This document shows positions 17,214-25,733 of a DNA stretch of 64,000 nucleotides, piece after piece. The notes under the pieces are model-generated. The model ran no database searches and was not told the origin of the DNA. It worked only from the letters and a program-made list of their open reading frames with translations. Origin of the DNA: Variovorax sp. 679 (GTDB lineage Bacteria; Pseudomonadota; Gammaproteobacteria; Burkholderiales; Burkholderiaceae_C); assembly GCF_003952185.1 (NCBI RefSeq), contig NZ_RXFS01000001.1:248001-312000 (forward strand), given 5' to 3'. The first letter of the stretch is position 1. The number at the start of each line of letters is the position of its first letter. A program made the position numbers and the translations under genes.

Positions 17214-18835
17214 CGACGACAGCCACCTTTCCCGTTCTTTCCTTCGCTGCGGTGCGCGAGCGGCTCATCGCCCGCGACGAGACCGCCCTGCTCGACGTGC
17301 GCGAGGAAGACCCGTTCGCGCAGGAACACCCGCTCTGGGCGGCCAACCTGCCGCTGTCGCGCATCGAGATCGAGGCCTGGCGGCGCATTCCGCGGCGCGA
17401 CACGCTGATCGTGCTGTATGGCGAGCATGGCGGCACCGACCTCGCGCCGCTGGCCGCGCGCACCTTCGCCGCGCTGGGCTACACGAACGTGCACCTGCTC
17501 GAAGGTGGCCTCGAAGGCTGGCGCAAGGCCGGCGGCGAGTTGTTCCGCGACGTGAACGTGCCCAGCAAGTCCTTCGGCGAACTGGTCGAGCACGAGCGGC
17601 ACACGCCCTCTCTCTCCGCGCCCGAGGTGAAGGCACTGGTCGACGCGAAGGCCGACGTGGTGGTGCTCGACGCGCGCCGCTTCGACGAATACCAGACGAT
17701 GAGCATTCCAACGGCCACCAGCGTGCCGGGCGCGGAACTGGTGCTGCGGGTGCGCGAGCTGGCGCCCGATCCGGCGACACGGGTGATCGTGAATTGCGCG
17801 GGGCGCACGCGCAGCATCATCGGCACGCAGTCGCTGGTGAACGCAGGCATTCCGAACCCGGTGGCCGCGCTGCGCAACGGCACGATCGGATGGAAGCTCG
17901 CGGGGCAGGTGCTCGACCATGGCGCGAGCCGGCAGGCGCCTGTGGCCGTGTCGAAGGCGCATCGCGAACAGGCACAGGCCGATGCGCGGCGCGTGGCCGA
18001 TCTGGCCGGCGTGCGCCGCATCGCGCTCGGGGCGCTGCAGACCCTGGAGGCCCCGGGACGCACCGTGTACCGCTTCGACGTGCGCACTCCCGGGGAATAC
18101 GCGGCGGGCCACATTCCCGGCTTCGCCAGCGCGCCCGGCGGGCAACTGGTGCAGGAGACGGACCATCAGGTGCCGGTGCGCGGCGCGCGCATCGTGCTGG
18201 TGGACGACGACGGGGTGCGGGCCTCGATGAGCGCGTCGTGGCTGGCGCAGATGGGCTGGGAGGTCTATGTGCCGGACGCCGTGCCCGCAGCGGCGGATTT
18301 CATCGAGACGGGCACGCCATCGAGCTCGCATCCGCCGGTTGCGGCTGCGGTAGGCGAAATCGCGCCGAAGGAACTGGCGGTGCTGCTGAAGCAGTCCGGC
18401 ACGGCGGTGATCGACGTGACCACCAGCGCGAACTACGTGAAGCGCCACATCCCGGGCGCCTGGTATGCGATCCGCGCGCAACTCGCCCAGGCCCTCGACG
18501 CAGTCGTTCCGCCCGCGCAACGCTACGTACTGACCTGCGGCAGCAGCCTGCTCGCACGCTACGCAGCCTCCGACCTGCGCGCGCTGCTCGACGCGCGCGA
18601 CCACGGCGACGCCGAAGTGCTGGTGCTGGCCGGCGGCAACGCGGCATGGTTCGCGGCAGGCCTCGAAGCGGAAAGCGGCGAGACCCGCCTCGCGACCGCA
18701 CGCACCGACCGCTACCGCCGTCCCTACGAGGGCACCGACGCCCCCGCCGAGGCGATGCAGGCCTACCTGGATTGGGAGTTCGGTTTGGTCGAGCAACTGG
18801 GGCGCGATGGCACGCATCACTTCAAGGTGATCTGA
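17210..18835 (+). CDS. Four-domain rhodanese-like sulfurtransferase
   Basis: A 541-aa protein built of four tandem rhodanese folds: about residues 1-125, 130-260, 265-380 and 385-535. Each has the ALLDVRE-like opening (e.g. TALLDVREEDPF, VVVLDARRFDEY, VYRFDVRTPGEY, AVIDVTTSANY). The catalytic Cys is present only in domains 2 (VNCAGRTRS) and 4 (LTCGSSLLARYA); domains 1 and 3 have Tyr and Asp at that position, so are probably structural. Rhodaneses move sulfane sulfur to thiophilic acceptors. The ATG at 17210 overlaps the cupin stop by four bases, marking it as the last gene of the operon. Confidence 0.88.
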   Translation: MTTTATFPVLSFAAVRERLIARDETALLDVREEDPFAQEHPLWAANLPLSRIEIEAWRRIPRRDTLIVLYGEHGGTDLAPLAARTFAALGYTNVHLLEGGLEGWRKAGGELFRDVNVPSKSFGELVEHERHTPSLSAPEVKALVDAKADVVVLDARRFDEYQTMSIPTATSVPGAELVLRVRELAPDPATRVIVNCAGRTRSIIGTQSLVNAGIPNPVAALRNGTIGWKLAGQVLDHGASRQAPVAVSKAHREQAQADARRVADLAGVRRIALGALQTLEAPGRTVYRFDVRTPGEYAAGHIPGFASAPGGQLVQETDHQVPVRGARIVLVDDDGVRASMSASWLAQMGWEVYVPDAVPAAADFIETGTPSSSHPPVAAAVGEIAPKELAVLLKQSGTAVIDVTTSANYVKRHIPGAWYAIRAQLAQALDAVVPPAQRYVLTCGSSLLARYAASDLRALLDARDHGDAEVLVLAGGNAAWFAAGLEAESGETRLATARTDRYRRPYEGTDAPAEAMQAYLDWEFGLVEQLGRDGTHHFKVI

Positions 18836-18988
18836 ACTGCCCGAATCGCCCGTACTGGCAGCGAAAGCATCCTGAAAGGATGGCGACATCCCGGTGACAC
18901 TGTGTAGCCCGGGTAAAGGTCGTCATCCGGGGAAATGGCGCAGCGTTGGAGGCTCATACCGACAACAACTCGTTCCAGGAGCTTCGCC

Positions 18989-19213
18989 ATGAGATTCCCT
19001 GTTCTTCTTGCTTTGCCCGCTGCCGCGCTGGCAGCAGTCCTGACCGGCTGCGTGGTCGCGCCGGCCGCCCCCGTGTACTCGGCGCCTCCGGGCGTGGCCT
19101 ACGTGGCACCGACCTACGTGTCGCCCGGCGTCGGCTTCGTGTGGGCCTACCACCCGCGCTATGGCTGGGGCTGGCATCACCCGCAATACGGCTGGCATCG
19201 CGGCTGGAGGTAG
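18989..19213 (+). CDS. Small Tyr/Pro-rich lipoprotein
   Basis: A 74-aa predicted lipoprotein. The ATG at 18989 follows a good ribosome-binding site (AGGAG, eight bases upstream) and starts a signal peptide with lipobox LTGC near residue 20. The mature part is short and rich in Tyr, Pro, Gly and Trp, ending in a His/Trp/Gly repeat (HPRYGWGWHHPQYGWHRGWR). Such small aromatic lipoproteins are common in betaproteobacteria with unknown role. An upstream Met at 18935 lacks a signal-compatible N-terminus. Copy A of the dispersed repeat starts three bases after its stop. Confidence 0.75.
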   Translation: MRFPVLLALPAAALAAVLTGCVVAPAAPVYSAPPGVAYVAPTYVSPGVGFVWAYHPRYGWGWHHPQYGWHRGWR

Positions 19214-19216
19214 TAG

Positions 19217-19290
19217 CTCCCCCCCAGGCTTCGCGCACTTCGTGTCGCTACGCCAACCCCCTTCCGGGGGCAACACCTGAGGCCCGGAGC
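19217..19290 (+). repeat. Dispersed intergenic repeat, copy A
   Basis: First of four copies of a conserved roughly 75-100-base intergenic element. Landmarks in order are AGGCTTCGCGCACTTCGTGT, a CCCCC-TTCC-GGGGG hairpin core, then CAACACCTG and GGCCCGG. This copy ends at the GGCCCGG part and lacks the second half. It starts three bases after the small lipoprotein stop codon. Confidence 0.8.
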
Positions 19291-19298
19291 ACTAGGCT

Positions 19299-19397
19299 CT
19301 CCCCTAGGCTCCGCGCACTCCGTGTCGCTGCTCCATCCCCCTTCCGGGGGCAACACCTGAGGCCCGGCAGAGCCGGTTCCTCGGTGTTTCGCGAAGG
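19299..19397 (+). repeat. Dispersed intergenic repeat, copy B
   Basis: Second copy, in direct repeat with copy A and more complete. It has AGGCTCCGCGCACTCCGTGT, the CCCCC-TTCC-GGGGG core, CAACACCTGAGGCCCGGCAG, then the second half with CGGTGTTTCGCGAA. It has several substitutions relative to copy C. Confidence 0.8.
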
Positions 19398-19444
19398 GGA
19401 ATCACTATTCGAGGCCCGCGGCGCGGGCATCGGTTCGACTCAGC

Positions 19445-20908
19445 TCAGCTTGGCTCGGCGCTCTTGAACAGGGCGGCGACCTTGCGCTTGGGCTTGATGT
19501 TGCTGGAGATGCCGCGCGTAGGCGTTGCGGCCTTGGCGGCGGCTTCCCATGCGGGCGTCGCGTCGGGCTCGCCCGGCTCGTAGGGCTTGTCGAAGAAGGG
19601 ATCGCGCGGCGCCGAGGGTGCACGATGCGGGCGCCCGCCGCCACGGCGGCTGTCGGCGTCGCGGCGCTCGCGGGGTTGATCGAGCACGTCGCGTGAGTCG
19701 CCCGATTCGCCTTCCTCGCGCCAGTGGCGGCGTCCGTCGTTGATGCGGCCGCGCGGACGGTCTTCCTCGAACTCGACGGGTTCGAGTTCGATCTTCTTCT
19801 TGATCAGCTTCTCGATGTCGGCCACGAGGCGCGCGTCGTTGCCGCCGCTGGCGAAGCTCACGGCCAGGCCGGAGGCGCCGGCACGGCCCGTGCGGCCGAT
19901 GCGGTGAACGTAGTCTTCGGCGTTGAACGGAATGTCGAAGTTGAAGACTGCGGGCACGTCCTTGATGTCGAGGCCGCGGGCCGCGACGTCGGTGCACACC
20001 AGCAGGTCGACCTCGCCGGCCTTGAAGGCAGCGAGCGCCTTCAGGCGCTCGTCCTGGCTCTTGTCACCGTGCAGCGCCGAGGTGCGAAGACCGTCGCGCT
20101 CCAGCGAACGCGCGAGGCGCGCGCAACCGAGCTTGCTGTTGACGAACACGAAGGCCTGCGTGATGCCGCGCTGGCGAACGATCTGCTTGAGCGCGCGGCG
20201 CTTGTCGTCGTCGGCCACGCTGTAGAAGTGCTGCTCGACGGTGGAAGCCGTTTCGTTCGGCCGCGCCACTTCGATGGTGACGGGGTTCTGCAGGTAGCTG
20301 CCGGCCAAGCGCTTGATTTCGGGGGAGAACGTGGCCGAGAACAGCAGCGTGGTGCGCTGCTTGGGCAGGTAGCTCAGGATGCGCTGCAGGTCAGGCAGGA
20401 AGCCGATGTCGAGCATGCGGTCGGCTTCGTCGAGCACGACGTACTCGACCTGGTTGAGCACCGCGTTCTTCGCTTCGATATGGTCGAGCAGGCGGCCCGG
20501 CGTGGCCACCAGCACTTCGACGCCCTTCTTCAGTTCCAGCGTCTGCGGCTTCATGTCAATGCCGCCGAACACCACCGTGCTGCGCAGGTTGGTGTACTTG
20601 GCGTACAGCTTGATCTGCTGCGCGACCTGGTCGGCCAGCTCGCGCGTGGGCAACAGCACAAGAGCCCGGACCGGATGCCGCGCGGGCGAGGTCGAGGCGT
20701 TTTCATGCTTGAGCATGCGCTGCAGCAGCGGGAGCGAAAACGCCGCCGTCTTGCCGGTGCCGGTCTGGGCGGCGCCCATCACATCCTGGCCCGCGAGCAC
20801 GACCGGAATGGCCTGCTCCTGGATCGGTGTCATGGTCTCGTAGCCCATTTCGGCCACGGCGCGCGCCAGCGGTTCCGCCAGCAGTAGATTGGAGAAGGAG
20901 CTTGTCAT
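19445..20908 (-). CDS. rhlE: DEAD-box ATP-dependent RNA helicase RhlE
   Basis: A 487-aa DEAD-box RNA helicase. All motifs are present: Q motif MTPIQEQAIP (about 26-35), Walker A AQTGTGKT, the PTRELA motif, DEAD in VLDEADRMLD, SAT in LLFSATFSP, and the HRIGRTGRAG motif VI. The C-terminal tail (from about residue 370) is Arg/Asp/Glu-rich and ends in a basic segment with KPKRKVA, typical of RhlE-type RNA-binding extensions. The family acts in ribosome assembly and mRNA decay, often at low temperature. Single-gene unit; its promoter must lie in the roughly 130-base gap to the YpfJ gene. Confidence 0.94.
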   Translation of the reverse strand: MTSSFSNLLLAEPLARAVAEMGYETMTPIQEQAIPVVLAGQDVMGAAQTGTGKTAAFSLPLLQRMLKHENASTSPARHPVRALVLLPTRELADQVAQQIKLYAKYTNLRSTVVFGGIDMKPQTLELKKGVEVLVATPGRLLDHIEAKNAVLNQVEYVVLDEADRMLDIGFLPDLQRILSYLPKQRTTLLFSATFSPEIKRLAGSYLQNPVTIEVARPNETASTVEQHFYSVADDDKRRALKQIVRQRGITQAFVFVNSKLGCARLARSLERDGLRTSALHGDKSQDERLKALAAFKAGEVDLLVCTDVAARGLDIKDVPAVFNFDIPFNAEDYVHRIGRTGRAGASGLAVSFASGGNDARLVADIEKLIKKKIELEPVEFEEDRPRGRINDGRRHWREEGESGDSRDVLDQPRERRDADSRRGGGRPHRAPSAPRDPFFDKPYEPGEPDATPAWEAAAKAATPTRGISSNIKPKRKVAALFKSAEPS

Positions 20909-20980
20909 TGAGCCCGCTATTGTCGCATTGCCGCAAAAAACGGCAGTGACTGCGGCATGACAACGCCCGCGCGAGCGGAA

Positions 20981-21001
20981 TTGCTATTTATTCAATAGCA
21001 A
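20981..21001. repeat. Inverted repeat between rhlE and the ypfJ-type gene
   Basis: Perfect 8-base inverted repeat TTGCTATT / AATAGCAA with a 5-base spacer (TATTC). It is AT-rich, unlike its surroundings, and lies just after the end of the metallopeptidase gene on the minus strand. No T-run follows, so an intrinsic terminator is doubtful; an mRNA 3'-end stabiliser or rhlE operator is possible. Confidence 0.5.
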
Positions 21002-21039
21002 TGAAGCCAGCAGCGGCAACCCCTTCAGAAGGGCCTTGC

Positions 21040-21927
21040 TCAAAGGCTGCGCGCATTGAAGGTGTCGCAGGCCTTGATGTCGCCGCTTTGATAACCCGCA
21101 CCGAACCAGCGCTGGCGCTGAGCGCTGGAGCCATGGGTGAAGCTGTCGGGCACCACCGCGCGGCCTGCGGAGCGCTGCAGCGCGTCGTCGCCGATCTTCT
21201 GAGCGGCATTCATGGCGGCCTCGATGTCGCCCGGGTCGAGCCACTTCTTCGACTCCTGCGAGTGGTGGGCCCACACGCCGGCGAAACAGTCGGCCTGCAG
21301 TTCGACGCGCACGCTCATCGCGTTGTTCTGCGTCTGGCTCAGGCGGCTGCGCATGCCATCGACCTTGGCGGTGATGCCGAGCTCGTCCTGCACATGGTGG
21401 CCGACCTCGTGCGCGATGACATACGCCTGCGCGAACTCGCCCGGCGCGCCGAGCTGGTTCTTGAGCGTGTCGTAGAAGCCGAGGTCGATGTAGACCTTCT
21501 GGTCGCCCGGGCAATAGAACGGGCCCATGGCCGATTGCCCAGTGCCACAGGCCGTGGGCGTGGCATTGCGGAACAGCACGAGCCGCGGCGCGTGATACGT
21601 GCCGCCGTTCTTCCTGAAGATGTCCGTCCAGACCACTTCGGTGTTCTTGAGCACCGTGGAGACGAAGGCCGCCTCGCGGTCGCCGGACGGCGGCTTTTGC
21701 GCCGGCCCCTGTTGTTGCTGCACCTGCGCCGGACCACCGCCGCCGCTGAGCAGGCTCAGCACGGTGAGCGGATTGATCCCGAAGACCCAGCCCGCGATCA
21801 GCGCGACCGCGATGGTGCCGATGCCGATGCCTCGGCCACCGATGAAGCCGCCGCCACCACCGCCTCCGCCACCTTCACCACGGCGGTCCTCGACGTTGTC
21901 CGATTGTTCGTTGCCTTCCCATCTCAT
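21040..21927 (-). CDS. ypfJ: YpfJ/KPN_02809-type neutral zinc metallopeptidase
   Basis: A 295-aa membrane-anchored metallopeptidase-like protein. It has a Gly-rich N-terminus (about residues 15-30), one hydrophobic helix (GTIAVALIAGWVFGI, about 37-52) and a C-terminal zinc metallopeptidase domain with HEVGHHVQDELG near residue 165, fitting the HExxH motif. Late conserved elements include ELQADCFAGVWAHH and SFTHGSSAQRQRWF. Length matches the family (about 280-300 aa). The ATG at 21927 is chosen because AAGGAG lies six bases upstream; a Met seven codons earlier has no such site. Physiological substrate unknown. Confidence 0.92.
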   Translation of the reverse strand: MRWEGNEQSDNVEDRRGEGGGGGGGGGFIGGRGIGIGTIAVALIAGWVFGINPLTVLSLLSGGGGPAQVQQQQGPAQKPPSGDREAAFVSTVLKNTEVVWTDIFRKNGGTYHAPRLVLFRNATPTACGTGQSAMGPFYCPGDQKVYIDLGFYDTLKNQLGAPGEFAQAYVIAHEVGHHVQDELGITAKVDGMRSRLSQTQNNAMSVRVELQADCFAGVWAHHSQESKKWLDPGDIEAAMNAAQKIGDDALQRSAGRAVVPDSFTHGSSAQRQRWFGAGYQSGDIKACDTFNARSL

Positions 21928-22037
21928 CGCAGTCTCCTTGCCGGCCATTGCTGGAGGATTTGCCGGCGGTCGCAGGATGGTACTTGCCCCGGCGCACTCC
22001 GGGGTAACCGGCCGTCAGCAGACGGCGGTGCGTTTTG

Positions 22038-22604
22038 TCAGGTTTTTGGCAGCGTCACGCCGCGCTGGCCTTGGTACTTGCCGCCACGGTCCTTGTAGCT
22101 GGTCTCGCAGACCTCGTCGCTCTCGAAGAACAGCACCTGCGCGCAGCCCTCGCCAGCGTAGATCTTGGCGGGCAGCGGCGTGGTGTTGCTGAACTCGAGC
22201 GTCACGTAGCCTTCCCATTCGGGCTCGAAGGGCGTGACGTTGACGATGATGCCGCAGCGCGCATAAGTGCTCTTGCCGAGGCAGATGGTGAGCACGTTGC
22301 GCGGGATGCGGAAGTACTCGACGGTGCGTGCCAGCGCGAAGCTGTTGGGCGGGATGATGCAGTAGTCGCCGTGCATGTCGACGAAGCTCTTCTCGTCGAA
22401 GTTCTTCGGGTCGACGACCGTGCTGTGGATGTTGGTGAAGACCTTGAATTCAGGCGCGCACCGGATGTCGTAGCCGTAGCTCGAGGTGCCGTAGCTGATG
22501 ATCTTGTGGCCGGAGGCCTCGCGCACCTGGCCGGGCTCGAAGGGCTCGATCATGCCGTGCTGCTCGGCCATGCGCCGGATCCATTTGTCGCTCTTGATGC
22601 TCAT
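22038..22604 (-). CDS. dcd: dCTP deaminase
   Basis: A 188-aa dCTP deaminase, which converts dCTP to dUTP for dTMP synthesis. It begins [21 protein letters not shown], contains [12 protein letters not shown], the active-site region [21 protein letters not shown], and [23 protein letters not shown], with the conserved C-terminal [17 protein letters not shown]. Length and sequence match betaproteobacterial Dcd (188 aa). It is followed 77 bases later on the same strand by guanine deaminase, but co-transcription is uncertain. Confidence 0.97.
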   Translation of the reverse strand: MSIKSDKWIRRMAEQHGMIEPFEPGQVREASGHKIISYGTSSYGYDIRCAPEFKVFTNIHSTVVDPKNFDEKSFVDMHGDYCIIPPNSFALARTVEYFRIPRNVLTICLGKSTYARCGIIVNVTPFEPEWEGYVTLEFSNTTPLPAKIYAGEGCAQVLFFESDEVCETSYKDRGGKYQGQRGVTLPKT

Positions 22605-22680
22605 ATGCGCTCGCTGCTGCTGCGGGGGAATCGGGGGCGAATTGTGGCACGCGCCGCCGGCCCGCCCGCCGCCGCAGGGG

Positions 22681-23967
22681 CTACAGCGCCTGCGAGATCA
22701 CCGTGCGCTCGACCAGCCGGTCGTCGCCCAGCACGATCATCGCGAAGAGCAGTTCCTCCAGCGAGTTCGCCCGCTTCGTCTTGCGTGCCAGCAGCGGCGT
22801 GGCCGCCGGATTCAGCACCAGGAAGTCGGCCTCGCAGCCCGGCTGCAGGTTGCCGACCACGCCGTCGAGCCCCAACGCGTGTGCCGCGCCGCCGGTGTGG
22901 CGCCACCACAGTTCCGATGGCGCGATGCTCAGGCCGGCCTTGGTCTGGCCCTCGCGGCCCACGTAGTAGGCCGCCATCATGGTGTGGAAGGGGCTGAAGC
23001 TGGTGCCGCCGCCCACGTCGCTGGCCAGCCCGTAGGGGTACTCCATGCGGTCGGCCGCACCGAAGTCGAAGAAGCCGCTGCCCAGGAACAGGTTGCTCGT
23101 GGGGCTCACGGCCGCGGCCGTCTTCGTCTCGCGCAGCAGGGCGCGGTCGGCGTCGTCGAGGTAGATGCAGTGGGCGTACACGGCCCGCTCGCGCATCAGG
23201 CCGAAGCCTGCATACACGTCGAGGTACGAGCGCGCCTTCGGGTACAGCTCGCGCACCCATTTCACCTCGTCGCGGTTCTCCGCCACGTGCGACTGGATCC
23301 AGGTGTCGGCGTACTTCGCGGCCAGCTCGCTCGCGCCGTGCATCTGGGCATCGGTGCTCGCGGGCGCGAAGCGCGGCGTGATGGCGTAGCCCAGCCGGTC
23401 GACGTTGTGCCATTTGCGGATCAGCGCCTCGGTGTCGATCAGGCTCTGCTCGGTCTGGTCGCGCACGCCGTCGGGCGAGTTGCGGTCCTGCAGCACCTTG
23501 CCGGTGATCATGCGCAGGCCGCGGCGCTGCGAGCCCTCGAAGAAGGCATCGACCGATGCAACGTGCGAGGTCGCGAAGGTCAGCGAGGTGGTGACGCCGT
23601 TGCGCAGCAGCTCATCGAGGAAGAACTCCGCCACTTCCTTCGAATGCGCGGGGTCGGCGAACTTGCTCTCGGCCGGGAAGGTGTAGTTCTCGAGCCAGGG
23701 CAGCAGCCCCGGCGAGGGCGAACCGATGATGTCGGTCTGCGGGTAGTGGATGTGCATGTCCACGAAGCCCGGCGCGAGGATGCGCCCCGGCAGGTGGGTC
23801 GTGTGCGCGCCCGGGTGGCGCGGCGCGATGTCGGCATGGCTGCCGGCGTCGAGCACGCGCTGGCGGCCGCTGGCGTCGGGGGCGACGACCAGCAGGCCGT
23901 CCTCATCGAAAACGGGCTTGCCGGAGGCGTCGAATCGCAGGAGGGAGGCGCGGTAGGCTTTTTTCAT
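22681..23967 (-). CDS. guaD: Guanine deaminase
   Basis: A 428-aa zinc amidohydrolase that deaminates guanine to xanthine. It has [33 protein letters not shown] (read in parts: the metal HxH and the guanine-deaminase [11 protein letters not shown] signature), [23 protein letters not shown] and a late Asp metal ligand in [14 protein letters not shown]. The ATG at 23967 opens [12 protein letters not shown]; the open frame upstream lacks similarity. Length matches bacterial GuaD (about 430-440 aa). It belongs with the BMP-type transporter and the adenosine/adenine deaminase genes in a purine-salvage theme, although these are not contiguous. Confidence 0.95.
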   Translation of the reverse strand: MKKAYRASLLRFDASGKPVFDEDGLLVVAPDASGRQRVLDAGSHADIAPRHPGAHTTHLPGRILAPGFVDMHIHYPQTDIIGSPSPGLLPWLENYTFPAESKFADPAHSKEVAEFFLDELLRNGVTTSLTFATSHVASVDAFFEGSQRRGLRMITGKVLQDRNSPDGVRDQTEQSLIDTEALIRKWHNVDRLGYAITPRFAPASTDAQMHGASELAAKYADTWIQSHVAENRDEVKWVRELYPKARSYLDVYAGFGLMRERAVYAHCIYLDDADRALLRETKTAAAVSPTSNLFLGSGFFDFGAADRMEYPYGLASDVGGGTSFSPFHTMMAAYYVGREGQTKAGLSIAPSELWWRHTGGAAHALGLDGVVGNLQPGCEADFLVLNPAATPLLARKTKRANSLEELLFAMIVLGDDRLVERTVISQAL

Positions 23968-24043
23968 CGTGGGTGCGGAGGGTAATCCAGCCCCGCCCCG
24001 CCGCAATTTCCATGCGCATATGAGTGCTATATGCGCAGCGCAC

Positions 24044-25027
24044 TCACCTCGGCGACACGGGCAGCGCACGCGACTGGATGTCGAAGGGCACGCCCGTCGG
24101 CACAGGCCCGTCGCCGTCCCTGCGCTTGGTGAGCAGCGAATACTTCGACTCGATGAAGTAGACACGGTCGCCCCATACCGCGCCGGAGGACGGATCGTTG
24201 AGCCCCGCCACCACCGTCTGCAGGCCGAGCTTCGCGCCGTCGACACGCGCCGCCGTGATCTGGCCGCCGTAAGGGCCTTCGCCGAAGGCATTGCTCTCGA
24301 ACAGCACGAGCTGGCCGGGCTTCCACGCGCGGATCGCGTCGACGTTCTTCAGCACGCGCGGCGCCTCGACGCGCGTGACCTCGCCGGCACTGCCATCCGT
24401 GCCGAGGCCGATGCGCAGCACGCAAGGCGCAGCCGCCACGAGGCTCACATAGACATCGCGTCCGTCGTCGATGGCGATGCCGTTCAGGCCCTTGTAGGGG
24501 CCCGATCCGGCCAGCATCGGGTCTTCCTTCCACACCGTGAGCGAGGCAGCGCCCGGTGCAAGCTTCAGCACGCGCGGGTTGTAGGAGTCGGTCACGTAGA
24601 GGTTGCCGCTCGCGTCCTGCGCGAGGTCGTTGCAGTAGCCGCCATCGGGCATCGCATAGCTCGCGCGCGGCGCGCCCGTGGCCAGGTCATAGCGCTTGAG
24701 CGCGCTCGGCGTCTGTGGCACGGTGGTGAAGCCGCTACTGCCCGAGCAGACCCACAGCGCCCGGTGCTTCGCATCGACCAGCACGCCCTGCCCGTTCGCA
24801 AGCCCGTTGCTGCCGGGCTTCACGAGCACCTCGGCCTTCGGAGCGACGCCCGGCTTCAGGCGCGCGACTGCGCCCTGTCGCCAGCTGCCGACGTAGAACG
24901 CGCCGTCCGGCCCAATGGCCACGCTTTCCGGATACCAGTCTTCCGGCAGTGCCTGCACCACGGGCGGGGCAGCGACGGCCGTCGTCGTCGCGAGCGCAAG
25001 CAGCGCGCCTGCAAGCCGGCTTCTCAT
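24044..25027 (-). CDS. Exported NHL/SMP-30-like beta-propeller protein
   Basis: A 327-aa secreted protein: signal peptide MRSRLAGALLALATTTAVAA followed by a propeller of repeats of the form GPDGAFYVGSW, ASGNLYVTDSYNPRVLKL, DDGRDVYVSLV and WGDRVYFIES. The family includes gluconolactonases and SMP-30-like hydrolases, but also non-enzymatic NHL proteins, so catalytic role is uncertain. Its ATG overlaps the stop of the upstream short-chain dehydrogenase by four bases (ATGA), so the two are co-translated. Confidence 0.8.
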   Translation of the reverse strand: MRSRLAGALLALATTTAVAAPPVVQALPEDWYPESVAIGPDGAFYVGSWRQGAVARLKPGVAPKAEVLVKPGSNGLANGQGVLVDAKHRALWVCSGSSGFTTVPQTPSALKRYDLATGAPRASYAMPDGGYCNDLAQDASGNLYVTDSYNPRVLKLAPGAASLTVWKEDPMLAGSGPYKGLNGIAIDDGRDVYVSLVAAAPCVLRIGLGTDGSAGEVTRVEAPRVLKNVDAIRAWKPGQLVLFESNAFGEGPYGGQITAARVDGAKLGLQTVVAGLNDPSSGAVWGDRVYFIESKYSLLTKRRDGDGPVPTGVPFDIQSRALPVSPR

Positions 25028-25629
25028 TGCCACACGCGAAACACGCGCCCCGTCAACGGACCTTCGACGCTGCGCACATAGGCCAGTGCCACGCGCGCGG
25101 CCGGCACGGTTTCGACACCCGGAAAGAGCGCGCCATATGCCTCCACCGATTCGGTCAGCAGCGTCGGGCTCACCGCGTTGATGCGCAGGCCGCGCGCCAG
25201 CTCGATGGCCGCGCCCTTCACGAAGCCCTCGACCGCCGCATTCACGGCAGCCGCGTTGCCTCCGCCGCGCACCGGATCTTCGGCGGCAACGCCCGTGGTC
25301 AACGTGATCGAGCCGCCGTCGCGCAGCACATGCTGGCCCAGCAGTGCGAGCCGCACCTGGCCCAGCAGCTTGTCCTGCAGGCCGACGTTGAAGTTCGCTG
25401 GCGTCATCTCGGCCAACGGGCCGAAGAAGAGCCCGCCAGCCGTCGAGACGATCGCATCGACACGGCCGACCGCCGCATACAGCGCCTCGACGCTGGCATC
25501 GCTCGTGATGTCGACCTGATGGTCGCCGCGCGTGCGACCCGCGCGAATCACCTCGTGGCCCCGCCCGGCCAACACCTGCGCCACCGCACTGCCGACCGCG
25601 CCCGTCGCGCCCACAACAAGAACCTTCAT
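25024..25629 (-). CDS. Short-chain dehydrogenase/reductase (atypical, 201 aa)
   Basis: A 201-aa SDR-type oxidoreductase with an N-terminal NAD(P)-binding motif GATGAVGSAVA (residues 7-17). It lacks the classical YxxxK: the catalytic region reads GGGNAAAVNAAVEGFVKG, so the Tyr is missing, as in the short SDR group often found beside LysR regulators. Activity may be altered or it may be a non-canonical member. It is divergent from the LysR gene (104-base gap), the usual arrangement for a LysR target, and is co-translated with the propeller gene downstream. Confidence 0.85.
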   Translation of the reverse strand: MKVLVVGATGAVGSAVAQVLAGRGHEVIRAGRTRGDHQVDITSDASVEALYAAVGRVDAIVSTAGGLFFGPLAEMTPANFNVGLQDKLLGQVRLALLGQHVLRDGGSITLTTGVAAEDPVRGGGNAAAVNAAVEGFVKGAAIELARGLRINAVSPTLLTESVEAYGALFPGVETVPAARVALAYVRSVEGPLTGRVFRVWQ

Positions 25630-25733
25630 GGAAAACCTCGCCAGAGTGAATCAACAAGCGGCTATTGTTTTGCGAACCATCGATTTGATAAATTGCCTCA
25701 CGGTTATGCCATTCGAAATCAGGAGTTCGCAAT

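Noticed and set aside
20927-20956. Possible stem TGCCGC/GCGGCA upstream of rhlE
   Set aside because: Short and imperfect, with no T-run or conserved context; not supported as a terminator or operator.
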